Shown one piece after another: positions 9,207 to 17,689 of a stretch of 64,000 nucleotides of DNA. The stretch spans positions 117,306-181,305 of the forward strand of contig NZ_JBLXDN010000004.1 of NCBI RefSeq assembly GCF_048264025.1, in the 5' to 3' direction. Source of the stretch: Nitrincola sp048264025. Lineage in GTDB: Bacteria > Pseudomonadota > Gammaproteobacteria > Pseudomonadales > Balneatricaceae. A program made the translations under genes and the position numbers. The first letter of the stretch is position 1, and each line of letters opens with the position of its first letter. The notes beneath the pieces are model-generated. The model saw only the letters and a list, made by a program, of their open reading frames with translations, was not told where the DNA came from and searched no databases.

Positions 9207-9291
9207 CGCGACACGCTTTTCGCCGTCCTGGCCGCTCGGCTGCCGCCTTCCCTGGCGGCAGACGGTCACTCCAAAGTGATACCACCACCCC
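9186..9291. repeat. Large inverted repeat with 21-bp perfect arms
   Basis: The arm at 9186-9206 is perfectly complementary to 9271-9291. The 64-base interior holds a further nested stem (about 9240-9261, TGCCGCC against GGCGGCA, with flanking CCGTC/GACGG). A transcript would fold into one long hairpin. There is no T-run directly after it, so it is not a standard intrinsic terminator. Because the outer arm equals part of the tandem repeat, slipped pairing with any of the three copies is possible. Confidence 0.9.
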
Positions 9292-9447
9292 GCCCGAAGT
9301 CCTCTGCCAGTCCAAAGATAAACTGCGTGTTCGTTGCATAGATCGCAGTATTCGGCTTGGGATTTGTCAGTATGGCAAAGATGCTTCGCCGATACTGCTA
9401 GCAAACTAACCTTACGTTGGCACCCAGGTGGTGGGGGCTGATGGGAT

Positions 9448-9527
9448 CGGATCTGGCTGACCCTGTGCGCCATGGATGGCGCGCTGGAGCCCACAGGGAT
9501 GTGTTCACGGCGAGTCAGACAGATTCG
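9448..9527. repeat. Structured intergenic repeat with three nested inverted repeats
   Basis: Outer arms 9448-9461 and 9514-9527 pair with two mismatches (ATCTGGCTGAC against GTCAGACAGAT is the core). Inside are CCCTGTG (9461-9467) with CACAGGG (9492-9498), and the palindrome GCGCCATGGATGGCGC at 9467-9482. A related core, GCGCATGGATGCGC, appears at about 10105-10118 upstream of rluF. The layout resembles the dispersed intergenic palindromic repeats of marine and pseudomonad gammaproteobacteria. Between this element and the inverted repeat before it (9292-9447) no gene is supported. Confidence 0.7.
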
Positions 9528-9622
9528 GCCCATTAGCACAGGAGAGCAAGTGGTCTTGGGTTTCATTGTTATGGGCTAAAGAAAGATAGCGCGACTATCT
9601 TAAGTGATAGTTAAATAAAGCT

Positions 9623-9650
9623 TTGACAACAACAAAATAGGGTGTATACT
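9623..9650 (+). promoter_or_regulatory. Sigma-70 promoter of the cold-shock gene and its long leader
   Basis: A consensus -35 TTGACA at 9623-9628 and a -10 TATACT at 9645-9650 are separated by 16 bases. Transcription would begin near 9657, leaving a leader of about 165 bases before the csp ATG at 9821. Long 5' leaders that act as temperature-responsive RNA are known for cspA-family genes; that this leader does so is inference. Confidence 0.75.
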
Positions 9651-9820
9651 TAACTTGTTTTTAAAGTAGCTTGTATTTATGCACCATTTCGACGTCCTGC
9701 ATCATAGTATGACCCTCGTTCTGAAACCATAAGTTCCAACATTACTTAAAGCATGACCGAATCCTTCTGGCATTTTGCTGATTGATTCACAATTTTTATA
9801 TTTTGATCGAGATTAATATT

Positions 9821-10030
9821 ATGTCAAACGTCACTACTGGTACCGTCAAATGGTTCAACGAAGCTAAAGGTTTCGGTTTTATTGAACAGCAGTCTGGACC
9901 GGACGTCTTCGCCCATTTCAGCGCTATCTCTGGTTCAGGTTTCAAAACCCTGACCGAAGGTCAGCAAGTACAGTTTGCTGTGACTCAGGGCCAGAAAGGT
10001 CCTCAGGCAGAAAACATCGTAGCGATCTGA
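9821..10030 (+). CDS. Cold-shock protein, CspA family
   Basis: Single OB-fold RNA/DNA chaperone of 69 residues. RNP1 is present as KGFGFIEQ and RNP2 as VFAHFSAI; the opening TGTVKWFNEAKG is the family hallmark. It melts RNA secondary structure and is often induced by cold or growth resumption. The ATG at 9821 fits the family length; an upstream in-frame ATG at 9782 would add 13 residues foreign to the family. A strong promoter lies 170 bases upstream and an intrinsic terminator 23 bases downstream, so it is a single-gene transcript. The exact paralogue name cannot be assigned. Confidence 0.96.
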   Translation: MSNVTTGTVKWFNEAKGFGFIEQQSGPDVFAHFSAISGSGFKTLTEGQQVQFAVTQGQKGPQAENIVAI

Positions 10031-10052
10031 ACCCTGGGTTCAGCAACGCTAT

Positions 10053-10084
10053 AAAAAAACGGGCCCTAGTGGCCCGTTTTTGGT
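10053..10084 (+). terminator. Rho-independent terminator after csp
   Basis: A run of A residues leads into the GC-rich stem ACGGGCC / GGCCCGT (10059-10077) closed by a small CTAGT loop and followed by TTTTTGG. The A-tract on the left makes it partly bidirectional. Confidence 0.9.
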
Positions 10085-10160
10085 TATGTACAGTATGCCG
10101 CGGGCGCATGGATGCGCAGGAGCGGTGCATGTGAAGTGATACGCCCATTCGGAAGGTATT

Positions 10161-11147
10161 ATGGTTTTTAAAACATCAACTCGTATCAATAAGTACATCA
10201 GCGAAAGTGGCATGTGTTCACGCCGTGAAGCTGATCGCTATATTGAGCAGGGTAATGTGTTTATTGATGGGAAGCGGGCGGCAACCGGTGATCAGGTTTT
10301 TCCTGGCAATATTGTCAAGGTGAATGGCCAGACGCTGGAACCCTACGAAGCGGACGATCTGGTGTTTATTGCGCTGAACAAGCCCGTGGGTATTGTCAGT
10401 ACGACTGAGGCATCCGAAAAAGGCAATATTGTCGATTTTGTCAATCATGGCGTGCGTATTTTTCCGATTGGGCGCCTGGATAAAGATTCGCAAGGGCTGA
10501 TTTTCCTGACGAACAATGGTGATCTGGTCAATAAGATACTTCGGGCCAGTAATAATCATGAAAAAGAATACCTGGTTACGGTTAACAAACCGATAACGGA
10601 TACTTTTCTGCAGGGTATGATGGGTGGCGTGCCGATTCTGGGGCAGGTAACCAAAAAGTGTAAAATTGAAAAGGTTTCGACCTTTGTTTTTAAAATCATT
10701 TTGGTTCAGGGGCTTAATCGCCAGATCAGACGTATGTGCGAGCATTTTGGCTATCAGGTCAACCGCCTGGAGCGTGTGCGCATTATGAATGTGTCGTTAA
10801 AAGGTTTGGCGCTTGGGGACTGGCGTGATTTAACAACCGCTGAAATTGACACTATCGCCAAGCTCACAGCTCAGTCTGATACTCATGCGTCATCCACCGC
10901 TAAAAAAACCACTAAAACATCGATCGCTGCTAAAAAAACGTCTAGTAAATCGCGCAAGCCAGTCTCCACAGGCCAGCCTAAGTCGCGAAGCTCTGGCTCT
11001 GCTGCCGGTGCGCGCGGACGAAGTGATTCACGTGCTAATCAGAGTAAAGCGGCACGCCCCGGCTTGAAATCGGCCTCCAAAAAGCCAACTACGGCAAAGG
11101 GAAAGGTTAGGCCTGTGTCGGCAAAGCCAAAATCTCCAAGACGTTAA
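10161..11147 (+). CDS. rluF: 23S rRNA pseudouridine(2604) synthase RluF
   Basis: Protein of 328 residues that converts U2604 of 23S rRNA to pseudouridine. An S4 RNA-binding domain occupies the first 65 residues (TRINKYISESGMCSRREAD), followed by the RsuA/RluB-type catalytic domain with the active-site Asp in GRLDKDSQGLIFLT near residue 112 and the QGLNRQIRRMCEHFGY segment near residue 190. From about residue 240 to the end there is a basic, low-complexity tail rich in Lys, Ser, Ala and Thr, which is likely disordered and may bind rRNA. No terminator was recognised between it and the convergent glpD. Confidence 0.92.
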   Translation: MVFKTSTRINKYISESGMCSRREADRYIEQGNVFIDGKRAATGDQVFPGNIVKVNGQTLEPYEADDLVFIALNKPVGIVSTTEASEKGNIVDFVNHGVRIFPIGRLDKDSQGLIFLTNNGDLVNKILRASNNHEKEYLVTVNKPITDTFLQGMMGGVPILGQVTKKCKIEKVSTFVFKIILVQGLNRQIRRMCEHFGYQVNRLERVRIMNVSLKGLALGDWRDLTTAEIDTIAKLTAQSDTHASSTAKKTTKTSIAAKKTSSKSRKPVSTGQPKSRSSGSAAGARGRSDSRANQSKAARPGLKSASKKPTTAKGKVRPVSAKPKSPRR

Positions 11148-11178
11148 GTGATCTTATCCGTCTGCTGTAGGGTTACAA

Positions 11179-12675
11179 TCATTTTGCACAGTAGGCGCTA
11201 ACAAATTTCTCAAGGGATTGCGCGTCGGCCTTTGGCAGGCTGATGCCGACTTTAGTGCGACGCCAAATGATGTCATCGCAACTCTTTGCCCACTCTTCAT
11301 CGATCAGATATTTCACTTCTCGCTCAAACAGAACCCCATAGCGAGTGCCTAAGTCATTCAGTGAAGTTGCACCAGCCAGCCAAATTTCACACTGCCGCCC
11401 ATAGGTAAGTGCCAGGCGGCGTGCTTGCTGCCGATCCAAAAACGGATAATGCTCCGCAAGTTCCTGCGCATAGGCTTGCGGCGAGATTATGCCTTCACCG
11501 CCAGGTAAGATTGCCGAGGCTGTCCAGACATCACCCATGGCGGGCAAGTAGGGGCGTAGCTTGTTAAGTACCGACTCGGACAGCTTACGATAGGTAGTCA
11601 GCTTGCCGCCGTAGACTGATAACAACGGTGCCTGACCCGCCTGTACATCAAGTTCAAGTTGATAATCCCGCGTAATTTTTGTGGCAGATTGATGGGCTTC
11701 GTGCTCACCTTGCATTAATGGGCGTACACCGGAGTAGGTCCAGACAATCGCTTCGCGGGTTAGGGTACAGCGAAAATAATCCGTGGTTACCTTGATCAGA
11801 TAATCAATTTCAGCCTCATCGATTTCCGGCGTGCGTGGATCACCGGCATAATCAACATCGGTTGTACCGATGAGTGAGTAATCATCCAGATAGGGGATGA
11901 CAAAGACAATACGCCCATCGTTGTTCTGAAGGATATACGCCGCTGGATCATCATGAATACGCGGCACAACCAGGTGGCTGCCTTTTACTAAGCGCACCTG
12001 ATGCTGACTTTTTCCATCAGGTATTTGTTTCAATACCTGACTTACCCAAGGGCCTGCTGCATTCACCAGTGTTTTGGCTTGTAATGTCGATGTTTCACCC
12101 TTAGCAGTCGTAACTGAAATCAGCCAAATACCGTTGTCACGTTCAGCGCCAGTTACTAGGCAGCGAGTGAGGATTAACGCTCCTTTCTGCTCAGCAAGTT
12201 TGGCGTTCATCACTACTAAACGGGCGTCATCTACACGACAATCGCTGTATTCAAAACCGATCTTGAACTCGGGTTGAAGACAGCTATCAGCTGAAAAATG
12301 AATACGCTTAGACCCTGGCAGAGAAACCCGTTTACTTAAATGGTCATACAAAAACAAACCGGCACTGATCATCCAGGCTGGACGTAGACCCGGATGATGA
12401 GGCATTTTGAATCTCAGTGGTGTCACCAAGTGTGGCGCCATTTTTAGCAGTACTTCACGCTCTGCCAAAGATTCCTTAACCAAACGAAATTGATAATATT
12501 CAAGGTAGCGCAATCCCCCATGGATAAGCTTAGAGCTCCAGGATGAGGTGCCGCTGGCAAGGTCATCGGCCTCCAGTAATGCCACTGACAGCCCACGTCC
12601 AGCTGCATCTGCCGCAATACCTACACCATTGATACCACCGCCGATCACCACCAGATCATGAATTTTTTCATTCAT
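11179..12675 (-). CDS. glpD: Aerobic glycerol-3-phosphate dehydrogenase
   Basis: Membrane-associated FAD enzyme of 498 residues that oxidises glycerol-3-phosphate to dihydroxyacetone phosphate and feeds electrons to ubiquinone. It has the N-terminal GGGINGVGIAADAAGRG nucleotide fold, the ASGTSSWSSKLIHGGLRYLEY signature near residue 45, and GVRPL and YGGKLTTYR segments near residues 325 and 360. The ATG at 12675 is preceded by GGAG nine bases upstream. It is the last gene of a leftward cluster with a PotFGHI-like ABC transporter and a glycerophosphodiesterase, 40 bases after the latter; G3P released by that enzyme is its substrate. No glpF, glpK or glpR lies beside it. Confidence 0.95.
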   Translation of the reverse strand: MNEKIHDLVVIGGGINGVGIAADAAGRGLSVALLEADDLASGTSSWSSKLIHGGLRYLEYYQFRLVKESLAEREVLLKMAPHLVTPLRFKMPHHPGLRPAWMISAGLFLYDHLSKRVSLPGSKRIHFSADSCLQPEFKIGFEYSDCRVDDARLVVMNAKLAEQKGALILTRCLVTGAERDNGIWLISVTTAKGETSTLQAKTLVNAAGPWVSQVLKQIPDGKSQHQVRLVKGSHLVVPRIHDDPAAYILQNNDGRIVFVIPYLDDYSLIGTTDVDYAGDPRTPEIDEAEIDYLIKVTTDYFRCTLTREAIVWTYSGVRPLMQGEHEAHQSATKITRDYQLELDVQAGQAPLLSVYGGKLTTYRKLSESVLNKLRPYLPAMGDVWTASAILPGGEGIISPQAYAQELAEHYPFLDRQQARRLALTYGRQCEIWLAGATSLNDLGTRYGVLFEREVKYLIDEEWAKSCDDIIWRRTKVGISLPKADAQSLEKFVSAYCAK

Positions 12676-12715
12676 GCATTTGTGCTCCAACCAGGCTTGC
12701 TGAAAAGATAGTTAA

Positions 12716-13432
12716 CTAAAATAGGGTGGGATCGTCTGTAAAAATACCATCTACGCCCATGTCAAATAAGCGCTCTGCTGTGGCTTTATCATTCACGGTA
12801 TAGACGTATAAATCCAGGCCGGCTTGTTTAATCGCTTTGGCTTGCGTGTTGGTTAAGGATGTATGATCCAGATGGACACTGACCGCATTGAGTTGTTCTA
12901 CTGTTGTTTGCCAGTCACTGGGTAACTCTTCCCATAACTGACCTAGCGGCCAGTCCGGTTTTTGCTGGCGGATCAGGGCTAGCACCTCTGTATCAAAACA
13001 GGAAATAATTAGACGATCAAACACTTTCCAGTGACGCTCAAGCGATGCAATAACAGGCAGAACAATCTGCTCAGCCGTGAAGCTTGGATAGCGTTTGATT
13101 TCCAGGTTCAGTCCCATTTGATCCCGGTCGAGCTGTTTGAGCATCTGCTCCAGTGTCGGGATAGTTTCCCCTTGGTAAGCCGCTGAAAAATGGCTACCGG
13201 CATCCAGACCGGCTAAATCTTGGGCGCCTAGATCCATCAGATTGCCCTGACCGTTGGTCAGGCGCTCAAGCCGGTCATCATGAAAAACCACCAGGGTTCC
13301 ATCACCCATGAGGTTTGCATCCAGCTCGACCCAGCCTATACCGAGATTTTTGCTTAGCGTCATGGCCGCTAAGGTGTTTTCAGGTGCCAGCAAGGAGCAA
13401 CCACGGTGAGCAATTAAACGACTAGCGAGCAT
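12716..13432 (-). CDS. ugpQ: Glycerophosphodiester phosphodiesterase (UgpQ-like)
   Basis: Cytoplasmic-type GDPD of 238 residues without a signal peptide. It hydrolyses glycerophosphodiesters to G3P and an alcohol. Catalytic motifs are the opening IAHRGCSLLAPENTL (His and Arg/Glu of the active site), VELDANLMGDGTLVVFHDD with metal-binding Glu/Asp and the second catalytic His near residue 52, and LNLEIKRYP near residue 110. A TIM-barrel end (DGIFTDDP) closes it. It lies between the ABC permease genes and glpD, implying the importer brings in its substrate. AGGA precedes the ATG by about seven bases. Confidence 0.92.
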   Translation of the reverse strand: MLASRLIAHRGCSLLAPENTLAAMTLSKNLGIGWVELDANLMGDGTLVVFHDDRLERLTNGQGNLMDLGAQDLAGLDAGSHFSAAYQGETIPTLEQMLKQLDRDQMGLNLEIKRYPSFTAEQIVLPVIASLERHWKVFDRLIISCFDTEVLALIRQQKPDWPLGQLWEELPSDWQTTVEQLNAVSVHLDHTSLTNTQAKAIKQAGLDLYVYTVNDKATAERLFDMGVDGIFTDDPTLF

Positions 13433-13470
13433 AGAGATTCCTAAAGGTAGATCATCAAGTTAATCGAATA

Positions 13471-14298
13471 TCAGTTGTCTTGTGCAACCTGTAAAGCGGC
13501 TTGTTCAGCCACTCTGACTTCGTGTCGACGCCTGAGCTCATAAGCTGCCGCGAGCAGAATAGTAATGACAATCAGGACTAATCCCAGCGCATTAACAGAG
13601 GGGGTGAGGCCTGTTCTGACTTTAGAGGCGATATAGACAGTGAGCGTTGTATCATGACCCTTAACAAACAGGGTTGTATTGTAATTTTCAAACGACTGTA
13701 AAAAAGCGATAACACCAGCTGAGAGTATGGCTGGCATCAGGTAGGGCAGGGTAATGCGTCTGAATACTTGCAGGTGGCTGGCACCCAGGCTGAAGGCGGC
13801 ATTCTCCAAGGTTCGGTCAAAACGCTGCATGCGTGCCAGAATCATCAACATGACATAGGCCGCAATGAAGGTGGTTTGGGCAATGATGGTAAGAAAAATA
13901 CCACCACTGACGCCTAGGCTGCGCCAAAAAATCAGTGTGGATATGCCGATAATAACACCGGGTGTGAGCAAGGGAGACAGCATCAGGCCATAGATAAAAT
14001 TCTTGCCACCACCACGGTAGGTGGATAGAAACAGCGCACAGGCCACGCCGATAGGAACCGCAATCACTAGAACACCTGCAGCAATCACAGCGCTGTTGCT
14101 CAAAGCTTGCCACATACCCGAGTCGCTCCAGAGCTCCTCAAACCATTTAAGGGTGGTACCTCGCCAAGGTGAGATGGTGGGAAAGCGACTGTCATTAAAG
14201 GTGGCTGCTGACATGATAATCAGAGGGGTAAACAGATAAAGAAAAAACAGGGTGATATAGAAGCGAATACCCCATTTTAGAATAGTGTTGGAGGTCAT
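13471..14298 (-). CDS. ABC transporter permease, PotC/PotI type
   Basis: Inner-membrane permease of 275 residues with about six hydrophobic helices and the cytoplasmic EAA loop seen as ENAAFSLGASHLQVFRRITLPYLMPAI near residue 165. It is closest in appearance to the spermidine/putrescine permeases. Its ATG overlaps the stop codon of the preceding permease as ATGA, showing translational coupling. It pairs with the other permease (14295-15182) to form the channel. Substrate cannot be read from the sequence; the downstream phosphodiesterase and glpD suggest a glycerophosphodiester. Confidence 0.9.
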   Translation of the reverse strand: MTSNTILKWGIRFYITLFFLYLFTPLIIMSAATFNDSRFPTISPWRGTTLKWFEELWSDSGMWQALSNSAVIAAGVLVIAVPIGVACALFLSTYRGGGKNFIYGLMLSPLLTPGVIIGISTLIFWRSLGVSGGIFLTIIAQTTFIAAYVMLMILARMQRFDRTLENAAFSLGASHLQVFRRITLPYLMPAILSAGVIAFLQSFENYNTTLFVKGHDTTLTVYIASKVRTGLTPSVNALGLVLIVITILLAAAYELRRRHEVRVAEQAALQVAQDN

Positions 14299-15182
14299 CG
14301 TGCGATATCTCCCAAACCGACCTTGAACAGGCGCATCACCAGGACAATAAAGCCAATGCAGAGCAACAATAAAATAAAGGCATAGGCAGCACCCTGATTC
14401 CAGTCACCGCCTTCAAAGAACCAATTGTAGATAATTTGCGTGAACCATCGGCTGCCGGGTGAGCCTAACAATGCGGGGACGGCATAGCTACCCGCAGAGA
14501 GCATAAACACCATGATGCAACCAGTTGCGATACCCGGCTTAGCATGCGGAATAATGATGCGATAATGCGTTCTGATCCAACCAGAACCCAGATTTCTGGC
14601 CGCTTTGATCTGGTTGCTGTCCAGGCTTTCTATGGCATTATAAAGCGGGAATACCATAAACAAAATGTAGGCGTAAACCATACCGATGATGACGCCACCG
14701 TCACCAGATAAAAAGCGTATCGGACGATCAATCAAGCCTATACCGAGTAACATGGCATTTAATGGGCCGCGATATGAAAGAATAATGAACCAGGAAAAGG
14801 TACGCAGAATTTCATTGATCCAGAACGGAATAATCAGTAGTAGTACGCAGAGAGCTGCTTGCCGGGGTGTGGCAACCTTGGCCAGGTAATAGGCCAAGGG
14901 ATAGCAGAGCATCAGGGTGCAGGCGGTGACCAGTACACTTGACCAGATAGTCTTAAAAAAAATGCTCTGATGGATCTGGTTATCAAGCAGGGTCGCATAA
15001 TTGCTTAGGGTGTAGTTATCATTGATTCCACCCAGCTGACTTGGCGGCAGATTAGGTTTCAATGAATAATCGATCATCAGAATCTGGGGCAGGATAACTA
15101 ACAGCACAAGCCACAACAGCATAACCAGTAGAATGCCGATCGTAACCAGAGGGCCGAAGCGGTCTGAAAGTTGTTTATACAT
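14295..15182 (-). CDS. ABC transporter permease, PotB/PotH type
   Basis: Inner-membrane permease of 295 residues with an N-terminal helix (VTIGILLVMLLWLVLLVILPQ), a periplasmic loop and further helices; the EAA loop reads ESLDSNQIKAARNLGSGWIRTHYRIIIPHAKPGI near residue 195. The ATG at 15182 is chosen because it overlaps the end of the ATPase gene by eight bases and gives the family length; a further upstream start would run deep into the ATPase gene. Together with the second permease, the ATPase and the binding protein it makes a complete type I importer. Confidence 0.9.
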   Translation of the reverse strand: MYKQLSDRFGPLVTIGILLVMLLWLVLLVILPQILMIDYSLKPNLPPSQLGGINDNYTLSNYATLLDNQIHQSIFFKTIWSSVLVTACTLMLCYPLAYYLAKVATPRQAALCVLLLIIPFWINEILRTFSWFIILSYRGPLNAMLLGIGLIDRPIRFLSGDGGVIIGMVYAYILFMVFPLYNAIESLDSNQIKAARNLGSGWIRTHYRIIIPHAKPGIATGCIMVFMLSAGSYAVPALLGSPGSRWFTQIIYNWFFEGGDWNQGAAYAFILLLLCIGFIVLVMRLFKVGLGDIAR

Positions 15183-16260
15183 CGCGTTTTGCCGCCATGA
15201 TGATGGCATCCTGGGGGTTAAACCCAAAGATAACCTGATTACCTATGGCCAGATCGCCAATATTCACATCGCTGAGAAGTTGTGCGCGGATGCTACTTTG
15301 GCTGTTGAGCAATGTGGCTTCCATCATCAGGTAAGCGCCTTCAAAGCTAAGCTCCTGAACCTGTGCGGTAAAACAATTGTCGCTGCTGCTGGTACGACGG
15401 TTCAGCAGCTCAGGTCGGATAAACAGTAGGGCGTGCTCGCCTATAGATAACTCGTCGACTCGTATGCCCGATAACCAGCCCATCTCGCCACAATCCAGGG
15501 TGGCTTGGTTGCCAGCAAGACTGACCACCTTGCCCTCAATACGGTTATTCTCACCGACGAAGGATGCAGTAAAGGGGGTTGTTGGGGCTCTATAGAGGGT
15601 GACGGGGTCGGCCACTTGTTGTAGTTTGCCCGCGGACATCACGCCGACTCGATCCGACATGGTCAGTGCTTCACCTTGATCATGGGTAATGTAGATAAAG
15701 GTAATGCCGGTTTTACGCTGGATCGCTTTTAACTCTGTGCGCATGTGCTGACGCAGCTTCAGATCCAGTGCGGAGAGGGGTTCATCCAGCAGCAGCACCC
15801 TGGGCTCAACGGCAAGGGCGCGCGCAATGGCAATGCGCTGCTTCTGACCGCCGGAGAGATCAGCGATGCGCTTATCACGGCATTCAGGCAGGGCCACCAG
15901 ATTGAGCAGACGATCCGACACCTTTTTGCGCTGCGCTTTTTTAACTCCTCGGACTTCCAGACCAAATTCAATGTTCTCTGCAACAGTCATTAATGGAAAC
16001 AGGGCCAGATTCTGAAAGATCATTGAAGTTGGCCGTTTGTTGGCGGGCACCTTGCGCATGTCTTCACCGCCGATACGAACCGTACCTTCAGTCGGGTCAA
16101 GAAAACCACTGATCATGTTGAGTAGGGTCGTTTTACCGCAGCCTGATGGGCCGAGAAAACTGAAAAATTCACCCGATTCGATTTTCAAGTCAGTGGGTTG
16201 AACGGCGACCAGGTTATCAAATCGCATCATCACATTATCAAGATGAACACTACTATCCAT
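15175..16260 (-). CDS. ABC transporter ATP-binding protein, PotA/PotG type
   Basis: ATPase of 361 residues. Walker A is GPSGCGKTT near residue 35, the Q-loop is IFQNLALFP, the signature is LSGGQKQRIAIARAL near residue 134, Walker B is VLLLDEPLSALD and the switch His is in YITHDQGEA. The region after residue 240 carries a TOBE domain (VGENNRIEGKVV onwards) as in PotA, UgpC and FbpC subunits, often used for substrate or regulator sensing. It is separated from the binding-protein gene by 68 bases that hold a strong hairpin. Confidence 0.94.
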   Translation of the reverse strand: MDSSVHLDNVMMRFDNLVAVQPTDLKIESGEFFSFLGPSGCGKTTLLNMISGFLDPTEGTVRIGGEDMRKVPANKRPTSMIFQNLALFPLMTVAENIEFGLEVRGVKKAQRKKVSDRLLNLVALPECRDKRIADLSGGQKQRIAIARALAVEPRVLLLDEPLSALDLKLRQHMRTELKAIQRKTGITFIYITHDQGEALTMSDRVGVMSAGKLQQVADPVTLYRAPTTPFTASFVGENNRIEGKVVSLAGNQATLDCGEMGWLSGIRVDELSIGEHALLFIRPELLNRRTSSSDNCFTAQVQELSFEGAYLMMEATLLNSQSSIRAQLLSDVNIGDLAIGNQVIFGFNPQDAIIMAAKRDV

Positions 16261-16282
16261 AAAGTCTCACAGTGAGTCGGTG

Positions 16283-16308
16283 CGCATGACCCAGTGCTGG
16301 GTCATGCG
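16283..16308 (-). promoter_or_regulatory. Intercistronic hairpin between binding-protein and ATPase genes
   Basis: Perfect 12-bp arms CGCATGACCCAG (16283-16294) and CTGGGTCATGCG (16297-16308) with a two-base loop. No T-run follows on the minus strand. Hairpins just after the binding-protein gene often protect that mRNA segment from 3' exonucleases and let it be expressed more than the membrane subunits, as known for the mal and his transport operons; that role here is inferred from position. Confidence 0.8.
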
Positions 16309-16328
16309 TCAGAGGGATCAGATTAGCA

Positions 16329-17444
16329 TCAGGCGGAAAGGTAGCGGTCCTGGTATTCATTGCGCAGGGCAACGTACCAAGGCTCCTGAATCGGCCACCA
16401 CCAGAGGTTGTTCAGATCCTGCTCTGTGTAAGAGTCCAGGAAGAACTGCTTGGTTTCCTCTGGCAGTAAATCAGACGCTCCTTTGGAGGTTGAATTATAG
16501 CCAGTAGCTTTAACAAACATGGCACCCGCTTCTGGTGTGTAATACCAGTTAATGAATTCGTAAACGGCATCCACATTATTGGCATTTTTCGGAATGACGA
16601 AGCCTTCCATCCAGGCCATAGCGCCTTCTTTAGGGGCCGCATAACCCATAGGTTCGCCTTCTTTGATCAGATTAAACGCTGTGCTATCCCAGGTCTGACC
16701 AATCACCGCACCGTTAGCCAGGAAGGCACCTTGCGCTTCGTTCTCGGTAGACCAGAACTGCGCAATCATGTGTTTGTGCTCGGTAGCCACTTTAAGGATC
16801 ACGTCAAAGTTGGCACGCATAGCCTGTTCGTTTTTGTAGGAGTCCAGCAGCGGGAAGGGGAGCTTGCCTGCTTTTTCCAGCCACAGACCAATGCCGACCA
16901 GTGCCGAGTGGCCGCGAACCGTTACACCATCCGCATGTTCAGGTGTCCAAAGGTCACCATAGCTCAGGTTGTTACGATCAATGCTGGTTAGCTCTTTATT
17001 GTAGCAGATGGCCTCAGTGCCCCAGTCAGAGGGAGCAAAGTAGCGTTTCCCATCGACAATGCCACCCACCTCAGAGCCTTCAATGGCACTGTCCAGTGCG
17101 CCATTCCAGTTGACACGACTGGTATCCAAGGGTTGAACCAGATCATATTCAACATAGCCAGGAACTCGGTCAACCGTTGGCATAATGATATCAAAGCCTG
17201 TGCCATCAGTAGCGCGCAGTGAGTTCATCAGCTCATCGTTAGTGCCGTAGGGGGTAAAGGTAGCGTTGATACCGGTTTTTTGTTTAAAGTCGGCGAGCAT
17301 CTCGTCAGTAATATATCCAGCCCAGGCATAAATGCGCAGCTCTTTCGCCGCGGCCAGACTGGTGTTAATAAAAAACGGAGAAGCCGCTGCTAAGGTGCCG
17401 GCAGCCGCCGCACCTTTCAAAAATTTGCGTCGTGAGACTGTCAT
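16329..17444 (-). CDS. ABC transporter periplasmic binding protein, PotD/PotF type, Tat-exported
   Basis: Solute-binding protein of 371 residues, first gene of the leftward ABC cluster. The N-terminus MTVSRRKFLKG followed by a hydrophobic Ala-rich stretch is a twin-arginine signal with cleavage likely after SLAAA. The mature protein starts KELRIYAWAGYITDEMLADFKQ, like polyamine-binding proteins, and has the type II fold segments DWGTEAICYN, GQTWDS and EGFVIPKNANN. The company of a glycerophosphodiesterase and glpD argues that the ligand is a glycerophosphodiester or related compound rather than a polyamine, but no ligand residue pattern was used to prove this. An export route by Tat suggests folding before secretion. 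Confidence 0.88.
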   Translation of the reverse strand: MTVSRRKFLKGAAAAGTLAAASPFFINTSLAAAKELRIYAWAGYITDEMLADFKQKTGINATFTPYGTNDELMNSLRATDGTGFDIIMPTVDRVPGYVEYDLVQPLDTSRVNWNGALDSAIEGSEVGGIVDGKRYFAPSDWGTEAICYNKELTSIDRNNLSYGDLWTPEHADGVTVRGHSALVGIGLWLEKAGKLPFPLLDSYKNEQAMRANFDVILKVATEHKHMIAQFWSTENEAQGAFLANGAVIGQTWDSTAFNLIKEGEPMGYAAPKEGAMAWMEGFVIPKNANNVDAVYEFINWYYTPEAGAMFVKATGYNSTSKGASDLLPEETKQFFLDSYTEQDLNNLWWWPIQEPWYVALRNEYQDRYLSA

Positions 17445-17689
17445 GGCAAGTTCCTGATGTTAATTAAACGTAGAGTTATCCATCAAGATTAGATCATATT
17501 TAACCAATGTGAAGTTTTTATTAAATAGCGAACACAAACGAGAGTCTGATCTGCATTGAAGCCTATCAGATAGTATGACTATGAAAGTAGTAAAAAAAGC
17601 AGGTAAGGTGAGGCAGGGTAGCTAGAGGGGCCTGGCCCTCGGCGATAGAATCGCACGAAGACCAATGCCCCTGCTGAATTACAACAGAA

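Noticed and set aside
9198..9566. Leftward open frame of 122 codons and overlapping rightward frames in 9113-9409
   Set aside because: They run through the tandem and inverted repeats, lack ribosome sites and have no family resemblance; repeat composition explains them.
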